A DNA stretch of 64,000 nucleotides, from contig CP108997.1 in assembly GCA_036226585.1 (NCBI GenBank), positions 2,666,001-2,730,000 on the forward strand, read 5' to 3'. Numbering within the stretch: the stretch's first letter is position 1; the number at the start of each line of letters is the position of its first letter. Made by a program: the position numbers and the translations under genes. Under the pieces are notes generated by a model, which saw only the letters and a program-made list of their open reading frames with translations, was not told the DNA's origin and made no database searches. Shown in pieces: positions 37,337 through 47,166 of this stretch. Origin of the DNA: Streptomyces sp. NBC_00708 (GTDB taxonomy: Bacteria; Actinomycetota; Actinomycetes; Streptomycetales; Streptomycetaceae).

Positions 37337-37638
37337 CCGTACCCCACTTCCGACGCGCGTGCCTTCGTTCCTCAACCGATGACCGTCCCCCCCGTCACGC
37401 CGGACAGCCGGGACAACGCCGGACAAGCGCCGGACAGTCACCGTACGCAAGGGCTTGGTCACTGTGCACCGTACGCAGACTTGGCCACGCTGAGTGATGT
37501 GAACCAACAAATCGCCGTACCCCAACGGCCCCTCGCCGACAGCGCGTTCACCGTGCCGCTCTCCCCCACCGGATCACGGCCCTCCTGCCACCCCCGCTTC
37601 CGGCCCCGGTGTCAGACCCCTGTGCAAGGCTCCGCCCC
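37337..37638. promoter_or_regulatory. Divergent promoter region with two sets of short direct repeats
   Basis: Upstream of the XRE gene, four copies of GCCGG(G)ACA occur at 37399-37406, 37407-37415, 37418-37425 and 37429-37436. Immediately beyond are two copies of CACCGTACGCA...CTTGGnCAC at 37439-37462 and 37467-37488, with a 28-bp period. Both sets are candidates for XRE-regulator binding. No ORF is convincing here. Confidence 0.55.
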
Positions 37639-38016
37639 ATGGAACCGTCAAAGGTGATCGAGACGTTGTGGGCCCGGATCCAGGAGCGGGACTGGGCGGG
37701 TGTCGCGGAGTTGGTGGCGGAGGACGCGGTCGTCGAGTGGCCGGTCAGCCTCGAACGCATCAATGGCCGGGACAACTTCGTCGCGGTGAACCGCGAGTAT
37801 CCGGAGGGCTGGTCGATCCGCGTGCTCAGGGTGGTGGCCCAGGGCGACGAGGTCGCCTCCGAGGTCGAGGTGCCGCACGAAGATCTGGGCCTCTTCCGCG
37901 CCGCGTCGTTCTGGACCGTCCGCGACGGGCAGGTCGTCCGTGGCACGGAGTACTGGACGAGCGTGGGAGCGGACCCGCTCCCGGAGTGGCGGACCGGCTT
38001 CGTCGAACCGATGTAG
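37639..38016 (+). CDS. NTF2-like/SnoaL-like protein
   Basis: A 125-residue single-domain protein with the NTF2 fold pattern: EPSKVIETLWARIQERDWAGVAELVAEDAVVEWP, then RINGRDNFVAVNREYPEG, EVPHEDLGLFRAASFWTVRDGQVVRGTEYW. Members include polyketide cyclases, isomerases and non-enzymatic ligand binders; here the specific role is unknown. The ATG at 37639 gives a natural domain boundary. It is followed after 40 bp by the AlkD-like gene. Confidence 0.85.
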   Translation: MEPSKVIETLWARIQERDWAGVAELVAEDAVVEWPVSLERINGRDNFVAVNREYPEGWSIRVLRVVAQGDEVASEVEVPHEDLGLFRAASFWTVRDGQVVRGTEYWTSVGADPLPEWRTGFVEPM

Positions 38017-38056
38017 TACCACCGGCAGGAACGACCCCGTACGAAAGGCGGTCCCC

Positions 38057-38728
38057 GTGACCGAAGCAACCGTCGCCGACGTCATGGCCGAGCTCGCCGC
38101 GCTCGACGACCCCAAAGCGCGCGCCGTCAACGCGCGGCACGGGGACGATCACGGGGTCAACCTCACCAAGCTGCGTGCCGTCGCCAAACGGCTGGGGAAG
38201 CAGCAGGAGCTGGCCGTCGGGCTGTGGGCGACGGACGACACCGCCGCGCGGCTGGTGGCGCTGCTCGTGTGCCGGCCGAAGGAGTACACGCGGGACGAGC
38301 TGGACCGCATGCTGCGCGAGGCGCGGGCGCCCAAGGTGCACGACTGGCTCGTGAACTACGTGGTGAAGAAGAACCCGTACGCCGAGGAGCTGCGGGTGGC
38401 CTGGAGCGCGGACAGCGATCCCGTCGTCGCGAGCGCCGGGTGGGCGCTGACCGCCGACCGCGTGGTGAAGAAGCCCGGCGGGCTCGACCTCGGCGGGCTG
38501 CTCGATGTCATCGAGGCGGAGATGCGGGACGCTCCGGACCGCCTCCAGTGGGCGATGAACACCTGCCTCGCGCAGATCGGCATCGAGCACCCCGGGCACC
38601 GTGCCCGCGCGCTGGATATCGGCGAGCGGCTGGGCGTGCTGAAGGACTATCCGACGCCCCGGGGGTGCACGTCGCCGTACGCGCCGGTGTGGATCGGGGA
38701 GATGGTGCGGCGCAAGGGCGAGGCGTAG
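38057..38728 (+). CDS. DNA alkylation repair (AlkD-like HEAT-repeat) protein
   Basis: A 223-residue alpha-helical protein from the GTG at 38057 (AAAGGCGG upstream as SD). Helical pairs such as LTKLRAVAKRLGKQQELAVGLWATDDTAARLVALLVCRP, DELDRMLREARAPKVHDWLVNYVVKKNPY and WSADSDPVVASAGWALTADRVVKK match the AlkD HEAT-like family. AlkD enzymes remove bulky or 3-/7-alkylated purines without base flipping. This is the second alkyl-purine repair gene in the window besides the AlkA-type one. It is convergent with the kinase gene, with a 3-bp gap. Confidence 0.85.
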   Translation: MTEATVADVMAELAALDDPKARAVNARHGDDHGVNLTKLRAVAKRLGKQQELAVGLWATDDTAARLVALLVCRPKEYTRDELDRMLREARAPKVHDWLVNYVVKKNPYAEELRVAWSADSDPVVASAGWALTADRVVKKPGGLDLGGLLDVIEAEMRDAPDRLQWAMNTCLAQIGIEHPGHRARALDIGERLGVLKDYPTPRGCTSPYAPVWIGEMVRRKGEA

Positions 38729-38731
38729 CCG

Positions 38732-40327
38732 CTAGACCGCGTCGCGCCAGACCGTCAGATCACCCATGAGGAAGGCGAGTTCGGGCATCGCGGTCGACTT
38801 CGTCGCGATCACGAACAGCGCGATGTCCCCCGAGGAGTTCATCATGCAGATCTCACTTCCGTTCGCCGAGGCCGCCAGCGGAAGGTTGTGGATCTTGCTG
38901 TGCGGGAGGAACAGCCGGCATTCGTCGAGCGTGGTGCCCGGCTTGTCGTACATGGGCATGAACACGCTCGTGTCGCTCTTCAGTTCACAACCGACCGACT
39001 CGCAGCTGAAGCGGATGTCGCCCGTGCGGCCATCCAGCTTCTTACGCGGATCCGCAAGATTCAGCGAGTGCTTCGCGTCCACCGTGACCAGGGGGTACGG
39101 CTCGGCCTGCGGCTCCCGGGGCGAGGGCGACGTGCTCGGCGCGGTCCGCTCTTCGGCGACCTTGCCCGCCGCTGAGAAGCCCCCCGACTCCGGCGTGGCC
39201 TTCTGAGCCCCGCCGGACGGGGCGGCCGACACCGACGCGTCGGCGGTGGCCCGGTGCTCTCCCCCGCCCATCGGCCCCATCGTCTGCCAGGCCAGGCCGA
39301 GGACCAGCAGCGCGCTCACCACGCCGACGCCCGACACCAGCGCGACGCGCCTCCTGCGCGTCCCGCGCATGACCGGTACGGGCGGAGGTCCGGCCCATGG
39401 GTTCGTCCGCACCGGAGTGGACTCGGGCACCGGGGCCGGGACCTCGGCCTCCGAGCCGCCGATCTCGCGCCACACGGCGGGCGCCCCGTCCGCCTCGGCC
39501 TCCGCGCCTAGCCGCTGCCGGCACCACTCCACGATCTCCGCCGGGGCGGGCCGCTGGGCAGGGTCGGCGGCCAGGCAGCGGGCGAAGAGCGGCCGCAAGG
39601 GCTCGGGCAGCAGGGTCAGGTCGGGCTCGGAGTGGATGATCCGGTACAGCACGTAGACGCCCGGCCCGTCCCCGTAGAGCGGCTTGCCCAGCGCCGCGAA
39701 GGCCGCCGTCTGGGCCAGGGCGAAGACATCGCTCGCCGCCGTGGCCCCTTCCCCGGACGCCTGCTCGGGGGCCATGTACGCGGGGGTGCCGATCGGGTGC
39801 CCCGTCGTGGTGTACGAGGTTGCGTCGGCGGCCAGCGCGATGCCGAAGTCGATCACGCGCGGCCCGTCGGAGGCCAGCAGCACGTTGGACGGCTTCAGGT
39901 CCCGGTGGACGATGCCCTCGGCGTGGATGGCCTGGAGCGCCTCGGCCATCCCCGCCATCAGCCACAACAGCGCGGAGACCGGCAGCGGGCCGCTCCGGGT
40001 CACGGCCTGGGTGAGCGAGGGCCCGGGTACGTACAGCGTGGCCAGCCAGGGCGTCGCGGCCTCGGCGTCGGCGTCGATCAGCTCGGCCGTGTAGGCGCCG
40101 CGCACCCGCCGGGCCGCCCGGACCTCCCGGCCGAACCGCCCCCTGAAGTCCGGGTCGTCCGCCAGCTCCGGCCGTACGACCTTGATCGCCACGGCCCGGC
40201 CGCCCTCGGTGTGCGAGAGGTAGACCCGGCCCATGCCCCCCGCGCCGAGCCGGGCGGCGAGCCGGTAGCCGGCCACCTCGGCCGGGTCGGTCGCCTGAAG
40301 CGGCTCGAAGACATCCTTCACGTCCAT
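38732..40327 (-). CDS. Eukaryotic-type Ser/Thr protein kinase, membrane-anchored
   Basis: A 531-residue kinase. The N-terminal catalytic domain (about 20-285) is complete: LGAGGMGRVYLS (P-loop), VAIKVVRPE (Lys), HRDLKPSNVLL (catalytic loop), VIDFGIAL (DFG) and GTPAYMAPEQASGE (activation segment end). A P/E-rich linker leads to one membrane segment (VALVSGVGVVSALLVLGLAW, about residue 345). The extracellular C-terminal domain (about 365-531) has two cysteines in CESVGCE and no PASTA repeat; it resembles no sensor domain I know. The ATG at 40327 has a GGGGGAG SD. Substrates unknown. Confidence 0.95.
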   Translation of the reverse strand: MDVKDVFEPLQATDPAEVAGYRLAARLGAGGMGRVYLSHTEGGRAVAIKVVRPELADDPDFRGRFGREVRAARRVRGAYTAELIDADAEAATPWLATLYVPGPSLTQAVTRSGPLPVSALLWLMAGMAEALQAIHAEGIVHRDLKPSNVLLASDGPRVIDFGIALAADATSYTTTGHPIGTPAYMAPEQASGEGATAASDVFALAQTAAFAALGKPLYGDGPGVYVLYRIIHSEPDLTLLPEPLRPLFARCLAADPAQRPAPAEIVEWCRQRLGAEAEADGAPAVWREIGGSEAEVPAPVPESTPVRTNPWAGPPPVPVMRGTRRRRVALVSGVGVVSALLVLGLAWQTMGPMGGGEHRATADASVSAAPSGGAQKATPESGGFSAAGKVAEERTAPSTSPSPREPQAEPYPLVTVDAKHSLNLADPRKKLDGRTGDIRFSCESVGCELKSDTSVFMPMYDKPGTTLDECRLFLPHSKIHNLPLAASANGSEICMMNSSGDIALFVIATKSTAMPELAFLMGDLTVWRDAV

Positions 40328-40412
40328 CGGCCCGCTCCCCCACTGTGATGCACTGGCCAACGCCCGCAGCCTAGCAACGGTCTGACGCGCAGTTGATCAG
40401 CGCACGTGTGCG

Positions 40413-40442
40413 ACAGCCCCCGGCATCGCGGCCGGGGGCTGT
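40413..40442. terminator. Terminator downstream of acyl-CoA dehydrogenase
   Basis: A 12-bp perfect stem (ACAGCCCCCGGC at 40413-40424 with 40431-40442) and a 6-nt loop lie 24 bp past the stop codon of the minus-strand acyl-CoA dehydrogenase gene. Confidence 0.8.
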
Positions 40443-40465
40443 GCCTGCGTACGGAAGACGTCCCG

Positions 40466-41632
40466 TTACGGCAGGTTCCGCGCCATCACGATGCGCTGGA
40501 CCTGGTTCGTGCCCTCGTAGATCTGGGTGATCTTGGCGTCGCGCATCATGCGCTCCACCGGGTAGTCACGGGTGTAGCCGTAGCCGCCGAGGAGCTGGAC
40601 GGCGTCCGTGGTGACCTCCATGGCGACGTCGGAGGCGAAGCACTTGGCGGCGGCGCCGAAGAACGTGAGGTCGGCGTCGACGCGCTCGGACTTGGCGGCG
40701 GCCGAGTACGTGAGCTGGCGGGCGGCCTCCAGCTTCATGGCCATGTCGGCGAGCATGAACTGGACGCCCTGGAAGTCCGCGATCGGCTTGCCGAACTGCT
40801 TGCGCTCCTGGACGTAGCCCTTGGCGTAGTCCAGCGCGCCCTGGGCGACGCCGAGGGCCTGGGCCGCGATGGTGATGCGGGTGTGGTCCAGGGTCTTCAT
40901 CGCCGTGGCGAAGCCGGTGCCCTCCTCGCCGATCATGCGGTCGGCGGGGATGCGGACGTTGTCGAAGTAGACCTCGCGGGTCGGGGAGCCCTTGATGCCG
41001 AGCTTCTTCTCGGGGGCGCCGAAGGAGACACCCTCGTCGGACTTCTCGACGACGAAGGCCGAGATGCCCTTGGAGCGCTTCTCCGGGTCGGTGACGGCCA
41101 TGACCGTGTAGTACTCGGAGACACCCGCGTTGGTGATCCAGCGCTTCACGCCGTTGAGGACCCAGAAGTCGCCGTCGCGCACGGCGCGGGTCTTCATGCC
41201 GGCGGCGTCGGAGCCCGCGTCCGGCTCGGAGAGGCAGTACGAGAACATGCCGTCGCCCTTGGCGAGCGGGCCCAGGTACTTCTTCTTCAGGGCCTCGGAG
41301 CCGGAGAGGACGACCGGGAGCGAACCGAGCTTGTTCACGGCCGGGATGAGGGAGGAGGAGACGCAGGCGCGGGCCACCTCCTCGATCACGATGACCGTGG
41401 CGAGAGCGTCGGCGCCGGCGCCGCCGTACTCCTCCGGTACGTGGACCGCGTGCAGATCGGCGGCGGTGAGGGCGTCCAGCGCCTCCTGCGGGAAGCGGGC
41501 CTCCTCGTCGACCGCGGCCGCGAACGGGGCGATCTTCGCCTCGGCGAGCGCACGCACCGTCTCACGGAGCATCTCGTGCTCCTCGGCCGGACGGTACAGG
41601 TCGAAATCGGTCGAACCCGCCAAGACGCTCAC
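40466..41632 (-). CDS. Acyl-CoA dehydrogenase
   Basis: A 388-residue FAD-dependent dehydrogenase introducing the alpha,beta double bond in acyl-CoA esters. Motifs: CLSEPDAGSDAAGMKTRA and KRWITNAG (FAD/substrate binding), DHTRITIAAQALGVAQGALDYA, QLLGGYGYTRDYPVERMMRDAKITQIYEGTNQVQRIV, with the catalytic glutamate in YEGTNQ. The length equals short/medium-chain members. The start is GTG at 41632. It is divergent from ugd, 166 bp apart. Substrate chain length cannot be judged from sequence. Confidence 0.96.
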   Translation of the reverse strand: MSVLAGSTDFDLYRPAEEHEMLRETVRALAEAKIAPFAAAVDEEARFPQEALDALTAADLHAVHVPEEYGGAGADALATVIVIEEVARACVSSSLIPAVNKLGSLPVVLSGSEALKKKYLGPLAKGDGMFSYCLSEPDAGSDAAGMKTRAVRDGDFWVLNGVKRWITNAGVSEYYTVMAVTDPEKRSKGISAFVVEKSDEGVSFGAPEKKLGIKGSPTREVYFDNVRIPADRMIGEEGTGFATAMKTLDHTRITIAAQALGVAQGALDYAKGYVQERKQFGKPIADFQGVQFMLADMAMKLEAARQLTYSAAAKSERVDADLTFFGAAAKCFASDVAMEVTTDAVQLLGGYGYTRDYPVERMMRDAKITQIYEGTNQVQRIVMARNLP

Positions 41633-41798
41633 TCCCCAGGGTGCTAACTACCGTTAAGTAACCCAATTTTAGGCGTTCGACCCGCCCCCGGCATACGCGC
41701 TCGGGCCGTGAGCTGCGCGACAGCCGGAAATCGGAGGCTTCACGGCCGGGACTATGCTCATTCACCGCACGTCTGTCCGCATCTCACAGGAGCACTTC

Positions 41799-43142
41799 AT
41801 GGCCCTCAGGATCACCGTGATCGGCACCGGCTATCTGGGCGCCACGCACGCCGCGGCCATGGCGGAGCTCGGCTTCGAGGTCCTGGGCCTCGATGTCGTG
41901 CCCGAGAAGATCGAGATGCTGTCGGCCGGCAAGGTCCCGATGTACGAGCCCGGCCTGGAGGAGTTGCTTCAGCGGCACGTCGCGGGCATCGAGGGGTCCA
42001 CCGGGCGGCTGCGGTTCACCACCTCCTGGGAGGAGGTGGCGGAGTTCGGCGATGTGCACTTCGTGTGCACCAACACTCCGCAGAAGCACGGCGAGTACGC
42101 CTGTGACATGTCCTACGTCGAGAGCGCCTTCGACTCGCTGGCGCCGCTGCTCACCCGCCCCGCCCTGGTCGTCGGCAAGTCCACCGTGCCCGTCGGCTCG
42201 GCCGCCCGCCTCGCCGCCCGCCTCGCGGAGCTGGCCCCCGCGGGCGACGGCGCGGAACTGGCCTGGAACCCGGAGTTCCTGCGCGAGGGCTTCGCCGTCG
42301 ACGACACGCTGCACCCGGACCGCATCGTCGTCGGCGTGGCCGGCGAGCGGGCCGAGAAGCTGCTGCGCGAGGTGTACGCCGTCCCGGTCGCGGAGGGCTC
42401 CCCGTTCGTCGTGACGGACTACCCGACCGCCGAGCTGGTGAAGACCGCCGCCAACTCCTTCCTGGCCACCAAGATCTCGTTCATCAACGCCATGGCCGAG
42501 ATCTGCGAGGCCGCCGGCGGGGACGTCGCCAAGCTCGCCGAGGCGATCGGGCACGACGAGCGCATCGGAAGGAAGTTCCTGCGAGCCGGCATCGGCTTCG
42601 GCGGCGGCTGCCTGCCCAAGGACATCCGCGCGTTCATGGCCCGCGCCGGTGAGCTGGGCGTCGACCAGGCGCTGACGTTCCTGCGCGAGGTCGACTCGAT
42701 CAACATGCGCCGCCGGGGCCACATGGTGGAGCTGGCCCGGGAGGCCGTGGGCGGCAGTTCCTTCCTCGGCAAGCGGGTCGCCGTGCTGGGCGCCACGTTC
42801 AAGCCGGACTCGGACGACGTACGCGACTCGCCGGCGCTCAACGTGGCCGGCCAGATCCACCTCCAGGGCGGCCAGGTCACCGTCTTCGACCCGAAGGGCA
42901 TGGAGAACGCCCGCCGCCTCTTCCCGACTCTCGGATACGCGCAGAGCGCGCTCGACGCGGTGCGCGGCGCGGACGTCGTGCTGCACCTGACGGAGTGGCG
43001 CGAGTTCCGCGAGCTGGACCCGGAGGCGCTGGGCGCGGTCGCGGGCAGCCGGATCATCCTCGACGGGCGCAACGCGCTCGACCCCGCCGTGTGGCGGGAG
43101 GCCGGCTGGACCTACCGGGCGATGGGCCGCCCGGCCGCCTGA
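41799..43142 (+). CDS. ugd: UDP-glucose 6-dehydrogenase
   Basis: A 447-residue NAD-dependent enzyme oxidising UDP-glucose to UDP-glucuronate for envelope polysaccharides. N-terminal NAD domain: ITVIGTGYLGATHAAAMAELGFEVLGLD; GKSTVPVGS; the catalytic cysteine lies in GIGFGGGCLPKDIRAF; C-terminal UDP-binding domain: VAVLGATFKPDSDDVRDSPAL. The ATG at 41799 has AGGAG seven bases upstream; an ATG at 41754 is less likely. It probably supplies uronic acid for wall polymers assembled by the LCP/glycosyltransferase genes earlier in the window. Confidence 0.96.
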   Translation: MALRITVIGTGYLGATHAAAMAELGFEVLGLDVVPEKIEMLSAGKVPMYEPGLEELLQRHVAGIEGSTGRLRFTTSWEEVAEFGDVHFVCTNTPQKHGEYACDMSYVESAFDSLAPLLTRPALVVGKSTVPVGSAARLAARLAELAPAGDGAELAWNPEFLREGFAVDDTLHPDRIVVGVAGERAEKLLREVYAVPVAEGSPFVVTDYPTAELVKTAANSFLATKISFINAMAEICEAAGGDVAKLAEAIGHDERIGRKFLRAGIGFGGGCLPKDIRAFMARAGELGVDQALTFLREVDSINMRRRGHMVELAREAVGGSSFLGKRVAVLGATFKPDSDDVRDSPALNVAGQIHLQGGQVTVFDPKGMENARRLFPTLGYAQSALDAVRGADVVLHLTEWREFRELDPEALGAVAGSRIILDGRNALDPAVWREAGWTYRAMGRPAA

Positions 43143-43155
43143 CCCCCGGCCCCTC

Positions 43156-43665
43156 TCAGCCGCGCCTCGCGCGGTACGTACGCATCTTGGCGCGGGCGCC
43201 GCACACCGACATCGAGCACCAGCGGCGGCGCCCCGCCGGGCTGCGGTCGTAGTAGGCCCAGCGGCAGTCCGCCGCCTCGCACGCCTTGAGCCGGGCCCAG
43301 GTTCCCTCGGCCACCGCGGCGGCGATGGCGGCCGCGATCCGCGCCGTGAGCCCCGGCGGCTCCTCCACCGGGCACAGCACCGCCCCGCCCGCCGCGTCCA
43401 CGGATACCCGCAGCGGCGCCTCGGCGAGCAGCCGGTCCAGTACGCACAACGGGTCGTCGTCCGAGCAGTGGCCCGCGTGGGCCAGGCAGGCCGCGCGCAG
43501 GGCCTCGCGCAGGGCGCGGGCCGTCGGCACGTCCGGTTCCGCGAGGGCGAACGCGGCGCGCCCCTCCGCCGTGTCGAGGCTGTCCGCGCCGGTCTCGACG
43601 TTCAGGCTGTTGACCAGCGCTTCGACGAGCGCGAGTCCGCCGGGCGCGGAATCCCTCTCATTCAT
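43156..43665 (-). CDS. CGNR zinc-finger regulator (ABATE domain)
   Basis: A 169-residue protein with an N-terminal ABATE-like helical domain (LALVEALVNSLNVETGADSLDTAEGRAAFAL, VPTARALREALRAACLAH) and a C-terminal treble-clef finger: LKACEAADCRWAYYDRSPAGRRRWCSMSVCGARAKMRTY, where CxxxxC and CSMxxCGxRxK are the metal/DNA-binding signature. Such proteins are predicted stress-linked transcription regulators. Start chosen at the ATG at 43665. It is divergent from the VOC gene across about 100 bp, which it may control. Confidence 0.93.
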   Translation of the reverse strand: MNERDSAPGGLALVEALVNSLNVETGADSLDTAEGRAAFALAEPDVPTARALREALRAACLAHAGHCSDDDPLCVLDRLLAEAPLRVSVDAAGGAVLCPVEEPPGLTARIAAAIAAAVAEGTWARLKACEAADCRWAYYDRSPAGRRRWCSMSVCGARAKMRTYRARRG

Positions 43666-43768
43666 GGTTGCGACGTTACCCCCTATGCGGCAGCATGCAG
43701 TCACGGTTACCGGTTGAGCGATTGAAGCGGTAACCACCTGTCCGTAGTCTGCCCGAGGAGGAAGCAAC

Positions 43769-44131
43769 ATGGCTCTGGCCGCAGTGGGTGCCGTCGTTCT
43801 GGACTGCCCCGACCCCGTCGCCCTCGCGAACTTCTACGCCGCGCTGATCGGCGGCGAGGTCGAGCAGCAGGAGGACTGGGTGAACCTCACGGGAAGCGCG
43901 GGCGCGCCGCTCGCCTTCCAGGCCGCCCCCGGCTTCGTACCGCCGAAATGGCCTAGGGCCGACGCCTCGCAGCAGTTCCATCTGGACCTGACGGTGGACG
44001 ATCTGGACGCGGCGGAGCGGGAGGTGCTGGCGCTGGGCGCGACGGTGCTGGAGGCGGACGACCGCGAGCGGAGCTTCCGGGTGTACGCCGACCCGGCGGG
44101 GCACCCGTTCTGTCTCTGCGCCTGTGAGTAA
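43769..44131 (+). CDS. VOC (glyoxalase/bleomycin-resistance fold) family protein
   Basis: A 120-residue protein of the vicinal-oxygen-chelate fold: LAAVGAVVLDCPDPVALANFYAALIGGEVEQQ, FHLDLTVDDLDAAEREVLALGATVLEAD and VYADPAGHPFCLC. Two beta-alpha-beta-beta-beta units are present in one chain, as in small lyases and resistance proteins; the substrate is unknown. A strong SD (GAGGAGGA) precedes the ATG. Regulated perhaps by the divergent CGNR protein. Confidence 0.93.
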   Translation: MALAAVGAVVLDCPDPVALANFYAALIGGEVEQQEDWVNLTGSAGAPLAFQAAPGFVPPKWPRADASQQFHLDLTVDDLDAAEREVLALGATVLEADDRERSFRVYADPAGHPFCLCACE

Positions 44132-44148
44132 GAAGAGGAGCGCGTGGG

Positions 44149-44176
44149 CGCCCCGGTGGCTCAGGCCGCCGGGGCG
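44149..44176. terminator. Terminator at the convergence of VOC and dipeptidase genes
   Basis: An 11-bp stem with one G-U pair (44149-44159 with 44166-44176) closes a 6-nt loop. It overlaps the last codons of the dipeptidase gene, whose stop lies in the loop, and can end the VOC transcript. Confidence 0.6.
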
Positions 44177-45357
44177 TCCAGCTGTTCGATCGTGGCGTGC
44201 GACGGGCCGCGCCGGGTGCGCAGGTCCCGTGCCACGGCCTCTGCGTCGCGCAGCACCCGTACGGCGTTGCGCCAGGTGAGCTTGGCCAGGTCGGCGGGGG
44301 ACCAGCCCCGGCGCAGCAGTTCCGCGATCAGGTTCGGGTAGCCGGCGACGCTCTCCAGTCCCTGCGGGAGGAAGGCGGTGCCGTCGTAGTCGCCGCCGAT
44401 GCCGATGTGGTCGACGCCCGCGACCTCGCGCATGTGGTCGAGGTGGTCGGCGATGGTGGCCACGGTCGCGGCCGGGCGGGGGTTGGCCGCCTCGAACGCG
44501 GCGTGCAGCTTCATCGCGCGCTCGGTGGTGTCCAGGTGGTGCAGCCCGTGGGCGCGCAGGTTCTCGTCGGCGGCCTGCGTCCAGGCGACGGCCTCCGGCA
44601 GGACGAACTTCGGTACGAAGGTGGCCATGGCGATGCCGCCGTTGGCCGGGAGCAGGGCCAGGACGTCGTCGGGGATGTTGCGCGGGTGGTCGCAGACGGC
44701 CCGCGAGGACGAGTGCGAGAACATCACCGGCGCCGTGGAGGTGGCGAGCGCGTCGCGCATGGTCGTCGCCGCCACGTGCGAGAGGTCGACCAGCATGCCG
44801 GTGCGGTTCATCTCGCGGACGACCTCGTGGCCGAACGGCGAGAGGCCGCCGACACCGGGCTCGTCGGTCGCGGAGTCCGCCCAGGCGATGTTGTCGTTGT
44901 GGGTGAGCGTCATGTAGCGGACGCCCAGCGCGTACAGGCCGCGCAGGGTGCCCAGCGAGTTGTCGATGGAGTGGCCGCCCTCGGCGCCCATCAGCGAGGC
45001 GATCCGGCCCTCGGCGCGGGCCGCCTCCATGTCGTCGGCGGTCAGGGCGCGCCGCAGGTCCGCCGGGTAGCGGTCGAGCAGTTCGGCGACGGCGTCGATC
45101 TGTTCCAGGGTGGCGCTGACGGCGGCGTCGCCCGCGAGGTCGGAGCGTACGTAGACCGACCAGAACTGGGCGCCGACGCCCCCGGCGCGCAGCCGGGGGA
45201 TGTCGGTGTGCAGATGGGCCGACTGGTCGGTGGCGATGTCCCGCGCGGCCAGGTCGTAGTTGACCTGCTCGCGCAGCGCCCACGGCAGGTCGTTGTGGCC
45301 GTCGACGACGGGGTACTCCGCGAGGAGTTCCCGGGCCCGGTCCAGTCGGTCCGTCAC
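44161..45357 (-). CDS. Membrane dipeptidase family protein (renal-dipeptidase type, M19)
   Basis: A 398-residue zinc dipeptidase fold. Metal and substrate motifs: [75 protein letters not shown] and [12 protein letters not shown], corresponding to the HxD, the bridging glutamate and the later histidines of family M19. No signal peptide is present, so it is cytosolic here. Expected to cleave dipeptides, possibly D-configured. It starts at GTG 45357 only five bases from the purE stop, so it is probably co-transcribed with purK-purE. Confidence 0.94.
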   Translation of the reverse strand: MTDRLDRARELLAEYPVVDGHNDLPWALREQVNYDLAARDIATDQSAHLHTDIPRLRAGGVGAQFWSVYVRSDLAGDAAVSATLEQIDAVAELLDRYPADLRRALTADDMEAARAEGRIASLMGAEGGHSIDNSLGTLRGLYALGVRYMTLTHNDNIAWADSATDEPGVGGLSPFGHEVVREMNRTGMLVDLSHVAATTMRDALATSTAPVMFSHSSSRAVCDHPRNIPDDVLALLPANGGIAMATFVPKFVLPEAVAWTQAADENLRAHGLHHLDTTERAMKLHAAFEAANPRPAATVATIADHLDHMREVAGVDHIGIGGDYDGTAFLPQGLESVAGYPNLIAELLRRGWSPADLAKLTWRNAVRVLRDAEAVARDLRTRRGPSHATIEQLDAPAA

Positions 45358-45362
45358 GGTGC

Positions 45363-45902
45363 CTACTTCCCGAAGCCGAAGGACTCCGCGCCCGCGGCCT
45401 TCTGGCGCAGCCGCTTGCCCTTCTCGGTCGCCTGGTCGTTGAGGTCGCCCAGGAACTCCGTCATCCGGCGCTGGAGATCGGGGTCGGCCGCGGCCAGGAC
45501 GCGGACGGCCAGCAGGCCCGCGTTGCGCGCACCGGCGATGGAGACGGTGGCGACCGGGATGCCGGCGGGCATCTGGACGATGGACATCAGGCTGTCCATG
45601 CCGTCCAAATACTTCAGCGGGACCGGGACGCCGATGACGGGCAGCGGGGTGACCGAGGCGAGCATGCCGGGCAGGTGGGCGGCGCCGCCCGCGCCCGCGA
45701 TGATCGCCTTGAGGCCCCGGCCGGCCGCGTTCTCGCCGTACGCGATCATCTCGCGGGGCATGCGGTGGGCGGAGACGACGTCGACCTCGTACGGGATCTC
45801 GAACTCGTCGAGGGCCTTGGCCGCCGCTTCCATGACGGGCCAGTCGGAGTCCGAGCCCATGACGATGCCGACGACCGGTGCGGTGGAGGCGGGAGAGGTC
45901 AT
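45363..45902 (-). CDS. purE: N5-carboxyaminoimidazole ribonucleotide mutase
   Basis: A 179-residue class I PurE that moves the carboxyl group of N5-CAIR to give CAIR in purine synthesis. Motifs: [54 protein letters not shown]. The start codon overlaps the purK stop (ATGA at 45899-45902), the usual purK-purE coupling in actinomycetes. The C-terminal 25 residues (basic, ending FGFGK) extend a little beyond the fold. Confidence 0.97.
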   Translation of the reverse strand: MTSPASTAPVVGIVMGSDSDWPVMEAAAKALDEFEIPYEVDVVSAHRMPREMIAYGENAAGRGLKAIIAGAGGAAHLPGMLASVTPLPVIGVPVPLKYLDGMDSLMSIVQMPAGIPVATVSIAGARNAGLLAVRVLAAADPDLQRRMTEFLGDLNDQATEKGKRLRQKAAGAESFGFGK

Positions 45903-47038
45903 TCGGTGATCGTTCCTCGCAGGTAGTCGGCCGCGTGCCGGGCGCGCTCGCGCACGTCCGCCAGGTCGTCGCCGTAGGTGTTGACGTGTCCGACCTTGCG
46001 GCCGGGCTTCACGTCCTTGCCGTACATGTGGATCTTGAGCTGCGGGTCGCGCGCCATGCAGTGCAGGTAGCCCTGGTACATGTCCGGGTAGTCGCCGCCC
46101 AGGACGTTGCACATGACCGTCCACGGGGCGCGGGGGCGCGGGTCGCCGAGGGGGAGGTCGAGGACCGCCCGTACGTGGTTGGCGAACTGGGAGGTGATCG
46201 CGCCGTCCTGGGTCCAGTGCCCGGAGTTGTGCGGGCGCATGGCCAGCTCGTTGACCAGGATGCGGCCGTCGCGCGTCTCGAACAGCTCCACCGCGAGGTG
46301 GCCGACCACGCCCAGCTCGGACGCGATGCGCAGCGCGAGCTGCTGGGCCTCGCCGGCCAGCGCCTCGTCCAGCTCGGGGGCCGGGGCGATGACCGTGTCG
46401 CAGACGCCGTCGACCTGGATCGACTCGACGACGGGGTAGGCCACGGCCTGGCCGTGCGGCGAGCGGACGATGTTGGCCGCCAGCTCGCGTACGAAGTCGA
46501 CCTTCTCCTCGGCGAGGACCGGGACACCGGCCCGGAACGGCTCGGCCGCGTCCGCCTCGGAGCGGACCACCCAGACGCCCTTGCCGTCGTAGCCGCCGCG
46601 CACGGTCTTGAGGATGACCGGGAAGCCTCCCGCCTCCTCGGCGAAGGCCGCGGCGTCGGCCGGGTCCTTCACGATGCGGTGGCGGGGGCAGGGCGCGCCG
46701 ATCTCGGTGAGCTTCGCGCGCATCACCCCCTTGTCCTGGGCGTGCACCAGAGCGTCGGGGCCGGGGCGTACGGGGATGCCGTCCGCCTCCAGGGCCCGCA
46801 GATGCTCGGTGGGCACGTGCTCGTGATCGAAGGTGATCACGTCACAGCCGCGCGCGAAGGCCCGCAGCGTCTCCAGGTCGCGATAGTCGCCGACGACGAC
46901 CTCGCCCACCACCTGGGCCGCGGAGTCCTGAGCGGTGTCGCTGAGGAGCTTGAACTTGATGCCGAGGGGGATGCCCGCCTCGTGGGTCATACGGGCGAGC
47001 TGACCGCCACCGACCATGCCGACTACCGGGAACGTCAC
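45899..47038 (-). CDS. purK: N5-carboxyaminoimidazole ribonucleotide synthase
   Basis: A 379-residue ATP-grasp enzyme that carboxylates AIR with bicarbonate and ATP. It begins [22 protein letters not shown] and continues with the ATP-grasp motifs [21 protein letters not shown] and [36 protein letters not shown]. The start is the GTG at 47038. It is the first gene of the purK-purE(-dipeptidase) group and is divergent from gtrA. Confidence 0.97.
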   Translation of the reverse strand: MTFPVVGMVGGGQLARMTHEAGIPLGIKFKLLSDTAQDSAAQVVGEVVVGDYRDLETLRAFARGCDVITFDHEHVPTEHLRALEADGIPVRPGPDALVHAQDKGVMRAKLTEIGAPCPRHRIVKDPADAAAFAEEAGGFPVILKTVRGGYDGKGVWVVRSEADAAEPFRAGVPVLAEEKVDFVRELAANIVRSPHGQAVAYPVVESIQVDGVCDTVIAPAPELDEALAGEAQQLALRIASELGVVGHLAVELFETRDGRILVNELAMRPHNSGHWTQDGAITSQFANHVRAVLDLPLGDPRPRAPWTVMCNVLGGDYPDMYQGYLHCMARDPQLKIHMYGKDVKPGRKVGHVNTYGDDLADVRERARHAADYLRGTITE

Positions 47039-47166
47039 GCTCCCAGGGTATCCGCACCGGCCGCGGGCGGCCCCGGTCGGGGGCGCGAGGGCACCGCGGG
47101 GCCCCGTTACAGACTCGCCACACGCGCATCCGTACCCACAGGCGTCCGGCGGGCGTCCTGGTTAGC

